A DNA stretch of 64,000 nt from Deltaproteobacteria bacterium (lineage in GTDB: Bacteria > Bdellovibrionota > FAC87 > UBA2466). This document shows positions 60,186 through 64,000 of this stretch, in pieces (positions within the stretch are counted from its first letter, which is position 1; each line of letters begins with the position of its first letter). The stretch lies in assembly GCA_016196825.1 (NCBI GenBank), contig JACPWY010000001.1, forward strand, positions 1 to 64,000. Reading direction: 5' to 3'. The translations under genes and the position numbers were made by a program. The notes beneath the pieces were generated by a model. It saw nothing but the letters and a program-made list of their open reading frames with translations. It was not told the DNA's origin and did no database searches.

Positions 60186-61082
60186 CTACTTCTTTTGGAA
60201 AGGGATGACACGACCACCGACGGCGTCGGTTTTCGGGAGGAGCGAAATAAGCGCCCCTTTGAAACCGGAGATCTTTTCGGGATCGACGTGGGGGAGATGA
60301 ACGCTGCCGCCCGGCAGAGCGAATGGCGGGCCGTCCTTACCAACCCAACCAAATTTCAGCTTGGGATAGTACTTCGCCGCGTTGGAGATCCACGTAGCCA
60401 GAAGCTCAGAATGATCGAGATCGTCGAAAAGAAAGACAGTGCCGGCGAAGAAATCCCGAAAGTCATTGAGCGCGATAATCTGCATGGGATTGCGCGGGCA
60501 ATTGGCTCGATAGCCCACATGCTCCTCGATGGCCTGCTTCACTAGGGTCCGCCGCACTCGATTGGTCGATAGCACGAGGATCTCATGACTGCCCGCCGGC
60601 GTGGTCTCGCGTAGCCGGACGCTCCCCAAAGATAAAAAGGCGGGATCATCTTGGGTGAACCCTTCGGCGTAGCTCACCCCCACCCGCCCTGTTGCACAAT
60701 CCACCAGCACATTGCGAGTCACATTCTTGCCCACGTCCATCACGGTGATGGGAATTTGATTCGCCACGCTCCACGATTCCACGTAACGCAACGAACGGCG
60801 GCGACGGAAACTCTGGCCAAAGATCTTCAGGCGAATCTGATCATGGGCGACCTTCATCTCTTCGGCGAGCTTCATACGGAGGTTGTCGAACATCCCCTCT
60901 ACAACCCGTTGCGGCATCTCCGCCTCGAGCAGTACAAGTCCGCAGGAGCGGATGGACGGCACCGCGAACACCACGAGGATTTCGTGGTTGAGTTGAGTGG
61001 TTACGGTAATGGGTGACTTAAAGAAATAGACACCACCCTGTTCCAGATTCACACGAGGGGCTGCCGCCGAGATGGGATTCAT
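60186..61082 (-). CDS. CheD-like protein with C-terminal receiver-like domain
   Basis: A 298-residue protein. The N-terminal half matches the CheD pattern: a region with SIRSCGLVLLEAEMP where CheD has its catalytic Cys, IRLKIFGQSF in place of the KIFGGA block, and DVGKNVTRNVLVDCATGRV for the closing DxGG...TG block. The catalytic His region (GGxxH) is not evident. The C-terminal half (HEILVLSTNRVRRTLVKQAI, VFLFDDLDHSELLATWI) looks like a degenerate receiver. A signalling or chemotaxis role near flagellin is plausible. ATG follows AAGGGG. Confidence 0.6.
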   Translation of the reverse strand: MNPISAAAPRVNLEQGGVYFFKSPITVTTQLNHEILVVFAVPSIRSCGLVLLEAEMPQRVVEGMFDNLRMKLAEEMKVAHDQIRLKIFGQSFRRRRSLRYVESWSVANQIPITVMDVGKNVTRNVLVDCATGRVGVSYAEGFTQDDPAFLSLGSVRLRETTPAGSHEILVLSTNRVRRTLVKQAIEEHVGYRANCPRNPMQIIALNDFRDFFAGTVFLFDDLDHSELLATWISNAAKYYPKLKFGWVGKDGPPFALPGGSVHLPHVDPEKISGFKGALISLLPKTDAVGGRVIPFQKK

Positions 61083-61183
61083 TCAACCCCTTATCGGTGC
61101 AAACCCCGGATCGGTTGATGATACGTTGCGTCTCGCGAACCCGCTTTCTTTACAGCGTCCAGAGGCCCTCCTAGACTGCTTCG

Positions 61184-62473
61184 ATGCTCCATCGACTCCT
61201 GAAACTGAGCAGCGGAGTGGCCCTCCTATCAGGGCTTTTCGCCGTCGTTTTTCTGCGAGGCCTGCCGCGCTGGCAAACCATGCCTCTTTGGGCCGAGGAT
61301 GGAAATGTGTTCCTCTGGGACACCTTCCAATTCGGTTGGAAATCCTTTTTCCACTTCTATGCTGGTTACTACCACCTGTTTCCGCGACTCATGATTCTAT
61401 TGCTCTCGAGCATCAGCCTTCAGTATCTGGCCCACCTCATTTTTCTTTGTTCGCTTGGACTGTTCTGTCTCGTTGCGTTTGAGTTCTCCCGGGAGCGCTA
61501 CGCGAACGTTCTTCCCGACCGGATCACGAGGGTGTTTCTCAGTTTTGCCTTCTGTTTCACTCCAGGGCTCTCTGAGAACCTGGGGAACCTCGGGAATGCT
61601 CATTGGTTTCTCTCCCTCTATCTTTGCCTTCTGCTGATCCGTAATCGCGATAACGCTCTCAGCGCCTTTGACTGGTTGATGGTGATTCTGGCCGCCTTCT
61701 CCGCTGGAGAGTGCCTCCTTTTCATTCCAATGGCTTTTCTGCGCGGATATTGGGTGAAATCCGATCGCACAGTCGCGTGGGGAATCGCAGCCATCATCGG
61801 CGCGGGAGTGATTCTGAACCTCTTCGCAAAACATGAAACGATTGCTGATCTGCCCACTCTTCAAAAAATGGTTGAGGCCTATTTCTATTCCCTGGTGACC
61901 CAACTCTGGATCCACCCCTTTTTCGGCGATGAGATAGCCTACCGGGTCGGCGACACCGCGCCAGTGTTTTGGCTCTTGGTGATTCTGTTCGCGGCCTCGC
62001 TCTGGGCTACATTTCGCATTCACACCCTGGAAAATCGGCTGCTCTTTCTTTTTGTAGTCGGCGCTTCCCTTTACCCGATTCTCTACGGCTCGGTCCGACC
62101 CGATGGCCTGAGGTTCTGGAGCACGATGAGAAGAGACCCAGGGCTGTCGATACAACGCCAATCTTATTTGATGGGAGTCGCGGGTCTCCTCTACGTCGTG
62201 AATCTCTTCTCCAACCTGGCAGAGCAGAAGCCAATCCTAAAACCGTTACCCATCGTGTTCATGATTCTTTACGTAGCCCTCGCTCTCCCCCATTTCGGAG
62301 TCCACACCCATGACCCAAAATATCGGTGGGATGACCAGATCGCGTGGCACCGCGAACACTCAACTCAAGAGATTCTGATGATGGTAGCCCCGTTCGGCTG
62401 GGAGGTCCCGGTTCCCCCTGGCGCCTACCAGAAGGTGACACTCTTCGATCGGTTATGCGGCCTTCGGTCGTAG
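61184..62473 (+). CDS. Multi-pass membrane protein, possible GT-C glycosyltransferase
   Basis: A 429-residue inner-membrane protein with about ten hydrophobic helices. An acidic loop after the first helix (PLWAEDGNVFLWDTFQFGW) resembles the catalytic loop of lipid-linked GT-C glycosyltransferases, and AHWFLSLYL lies in a later loop. No close family is recognised. Its last 21 bases overlap the convergent coiled-coil gene. Confidence 0.6.
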   Translation: MLHRLLKLSSGVALLSGLFAVVFLRGLPRWQTMPLWAEDGNVFLWDTFQFGWKSFFHFYAGYYHLFPRLMILLLSSISLQYLAHLIFLCSLGLFCLVAFEFSRERYANVLPDRITRVFLSFAFCFTPGLSENLGNLGNAHWFLSLYLCLLLIRNRDNALSAFDWLMVILAAFSAGECLLFIPMAFLRGYWVKSDRTVAWGIAAIIGAGVILNLFAKHETIADLPTLQKMVEAYFYSLVTQLWIHPFFGDEIAYRVGDTAPVFWLLVILFAASLWATFRIHTLENRLLFLFVVGASLYPILYGSVRPDGLRFWSTMRRDPGLSIQRQSYLMGVAGLLYVVNLFSNLAEQKPILKPLPIVFMILYVALALPHFGVHTHDPKYRWDDQIAWHREHSTQEILMMVAPFGWEVPVPPGAYQKVTLFDRLCGLRS

Positions 62474-63106
62474 CTGGGCTTTCAAGCGCTCGATCTCCAC
62501 ATCCCGAGCCGAGAGCGCGGCTTTGAGAAGTGTAACCTCATCGCTCGCCACCGCGGTCAGCGGTACAGCTTGGTGATTGGCCTTATAGGTCTGGGCCACT
62601 TCGGCGAGAATCTTCTTTTGCTCGCGTTCGAGCTTTGAGCAACGCTCCTCGAGGCGTAGGCGAATTGCGCGCTCTTTCACCAGGTCGACCTCCGCGGCCC
62701 TCAAGCGGGCGCAGATGGCCTCCTGGTCATCTTTTGAGACCTCGCCCCGGACCAGGCTATTCGCCCGAAGGCGGCGAAGGTCAGCATTTTCCTTCATCAA
62801 GCGCTCGCATTCTCGTGTGAGCCGCTCGAGCTCACCATCCCCCTTCACCTTCTTTCTTTCCTCAAGATAGAGAAAAACCTGGGCCCAGAAGCCGTTACCC
62901 CGTCGGCCCTTCAGCGACTCTTGAGTCCCGGGGGCCGCGTCTGCCTCTTGGCCGCCTTGAGAACGCGAAACACCACGCAGAAGCGCGCGAAATCCGAAGA
63001 AGATGGCGAGCAGAAAAAGTGAAAAGAGAAGAGAGGTGACGAGAATCAAAGGGTAGACGCGTGAGAGCGTCTCGGGAATGGGGGAGGCCAGTACCTGCGG
63101 CGTCAT
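62453..63106 (-). CDS. Membrane-anchored coiled-coil protein coupled to flagellin
   Basis: A 217-residue protein with one N-terminal transmembrane helix (PLILVTSLLFSLFLLAIFFG), a polar segment and a long coiled coil (about 85-210) rich in Glu/Lys/Arg and Leu heptads. The ATG shares bases with the flagellin stop as TAATG, so translation is tied to flagellin. No family recognised; a role in motility or envelope organisation is inferred from the linkage. Confidence 0.65.
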   Translation of the reverse strand: MTPQVLASPIPETLSRVYPLILVTSLLFSLFLLAIFFGFRALLRGVSRSQGGQEADAAPGTQESLKGRRGNGFWAQVFLYLEERKKVKGDGELERLTRECERLMKENADLRRLRANSLVRGEVSKDDQEAICARLRAAEVDLVKERAIRLRLEERCSKLEREQKKILAEVAQTYKANHQAVPLTAVASDEVTLLKAALSARDVEIERLKAQLRPKAA

Positions 63107-63942
63107 TAGAAGTGGAGAAGCTCGAGCGCCAGCGTCGGGTTTTGGTTGGCCTGAGTCAGCACTGAAACACCGGCCTTTCTGAGGATCAGCTCCCTGGCCA
63201 TGTTGCTGGTCTCAATCGCGAGATCCGCGTCGCGGATACGTGAGCGAGCAGCCTCCAGGTTCTCCCGGAATATCTGTTGTGAAGAGATCGCCGTCTGGAG
63301 ACGACTCTGAATCGATCCCACACGCGCTCGGATGTCGTTCACCTTGTCGATGGCTGCGTCCAGACTGTCGAGAGCGTCCTGTGCTCCACCCTTTTGCGAG
63401 ATATCGACTCCATCGATGCCCAAAGCGCTCGCAGTCATGTTGCTATCGCCAGGGCTGAAACGGATGCGATCAGCATTGGGATCGTTGTGGTAACCCACCT
63501 GGAATTCCATATCGATATTGTTGCCCGAGAAGATTTTCGTCCCGGCGTATTCGGTGGTCTGGGCCAACCGCTCCACCTCCGCCTTGAGCTGCATGGCTTC
63601 GTTGTTCACCATCGATCGCTCTTTGGTGCCAATCGAGTCCGAAGACGCCTGCATCGCAAGCTCTCGGATTCGGATGAGCATGTTGGAGATTTCGTTCGTG
63701 CCGCCTTCGAAGACCTGCACAAACGAGATTCCGTCCTGAGCATTCCTCACGGCCTGCCCGAGACTTCGTACCTTTGCGTTTATGCTGTCAGAAATAGCGA
63801 GCCCTGCGGCGTCGTCTGAGGCTTTGTTGATGCGAGAACCACTCGAGAGTTTCTCGAATACGTTCTGCATGCGTTCTTGCGTCTCTTCCAAATGGCGTTG
63901 AGCATTCAACGCCATCGTATTGGTCATAATTTGAAGACCCAT
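63106..63942 (-). CDS. fliC: Flagellin
   Basis: A 278-residue short flagellin: the conserved N-terminal D0/D1 domain (ALNAQRHLEETQERMQNVFE, KLSSGSRINKASDDAAGLAIS) and C-terminal D1/D0 (RARVGSIQSRLQTAISS, ANQNPTLALELLHF) are joined by a short central part, so there is little variable surface domain. ATG 63940-63942 follows AGGAGG. A further upstream gene was not resolved before the window ends at 64000. Compact flagellins of this kind are common in Bdellovibrio-like bacteria, but the size is not diagnostic. Confidence 0.95.
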   Translation of the reverse strand: MGLQIMTNTMALNAQRHLEETQERMQNVFEKLSSGSRINKASDDAAGLAISDSINAKVRSLGQAVRNAQDGISFVQVFEGGTNEISNMLIRIRELAMQASSDSIGTKERSMVNNEAMQLKAEVERLAQTTEYAGTKIFSGNNIDMEFQVGYHNDPNADRIRFSPGDSNMTASALGIDGVDISQKGGAQDALDSLDAAIDKVNDIRARVGSIQSRLQTAISSQQIFRENLEAARSRIRDADLAIETSNMARELILRKAGVSVLTQANQNPTLALELLHF

Positions 63943-64000
63943 GGGGCACCCTCCTACAGGTTCCCCCGTCTACCTCCTTCCTTTGAGCGGCCACCATGCT

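Noticed and set aside
1-64000. CRISPR array or diversity-generating retroelement
   Set aside because: No regularly spaced repeats of the right length and no reverse transcriptase were seen; the TTTGG repeats near the S23 gene are too few and irregular.

Overview
The window reads as a chromosomal segment of a Gram-negative, flagellated bacterium of the delta-proteobacterial/Bdellovibrionota kind. The evidence is indirect: lipoproteins and outer-membrane beta-barrel proteins, a flagellin, NtrY/NtrX, a purS-type purine operon, a short archaeal-like prolyl-tRNA synthetase, and many unrecognised secreted proteins. The organism is inferred; no rRNA is present.

Layout. Positions 1-509 hold the end of a small cysteine-containing lipoprotein-like gene and a second small secreted protein. 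A tRNA-Arg(CCG) at 551-624 is the attachment site of an integrated element (583-8432) bounded by a 42-bp direct repeat. The element carries a tyrosine integrase, an AlpA-like excisionase, a VapE-like helicase, a 700-bp gene-free region rich in inverted repeats, three lipoprotein genes (two with PEGA domains), an XRE repressor with a TTCC-repeat operator region, a serine recombinase and a HigBA toxin-antitoxin pair. No capsid or tail gene is seen, so it looks like a satellite or integrative island.

From 8433 the chromosome is dense and mostly housekeeping: yceI; nifS-mnmA-mtaB (tRNA thiolation and methylthiolation); ntrYX-ispG-proS; three beta-barrel-type genes; a phosphopantetheinyl transferase with RNase G; the purine operon purB-C-S-Q-L with purF; a run of lipoprotein/secreted genes including a patatin-like protein that lacks its catalytic residues; tlyA; a Cache-like sensor; dxs-ispA-xseB; livKHMGF; AMMECR1 and a zinc-ribbon/CarD-like protein; a TlpA-type thioredoxin; a PAP2 protein; nadC-nadB-nadA; a DUF4143 ATPase; a decayed four-helix-bundle (S23) gene; ndk-sucD-sucC-mdh-icd (TCA cycle); a pterin dehydratase with an HtrA protease; a CheD-like protein; a membrane protein; and a flagellin with a coupled coiled-coil gene.

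The genes form tight operons with overlapping stop/start codons (ATGA, GTGA, TTGA, TAATG), often with TTG or GTG starts. The least explained feature is a pair of ~180-bp imperfect palindromes, at 16275-16456 (ntrX-ispG gap) and 57276-57450 (icd-mdh gap). Their purine-rich core motifs match, while their outer arms are unrelated in sequence yet self-complementary in each copy. In the first copy the ispG ribosome-binding site lies inside the paired outer arm. This is the best candidate here for an undescribed structured RNA or repeat family.
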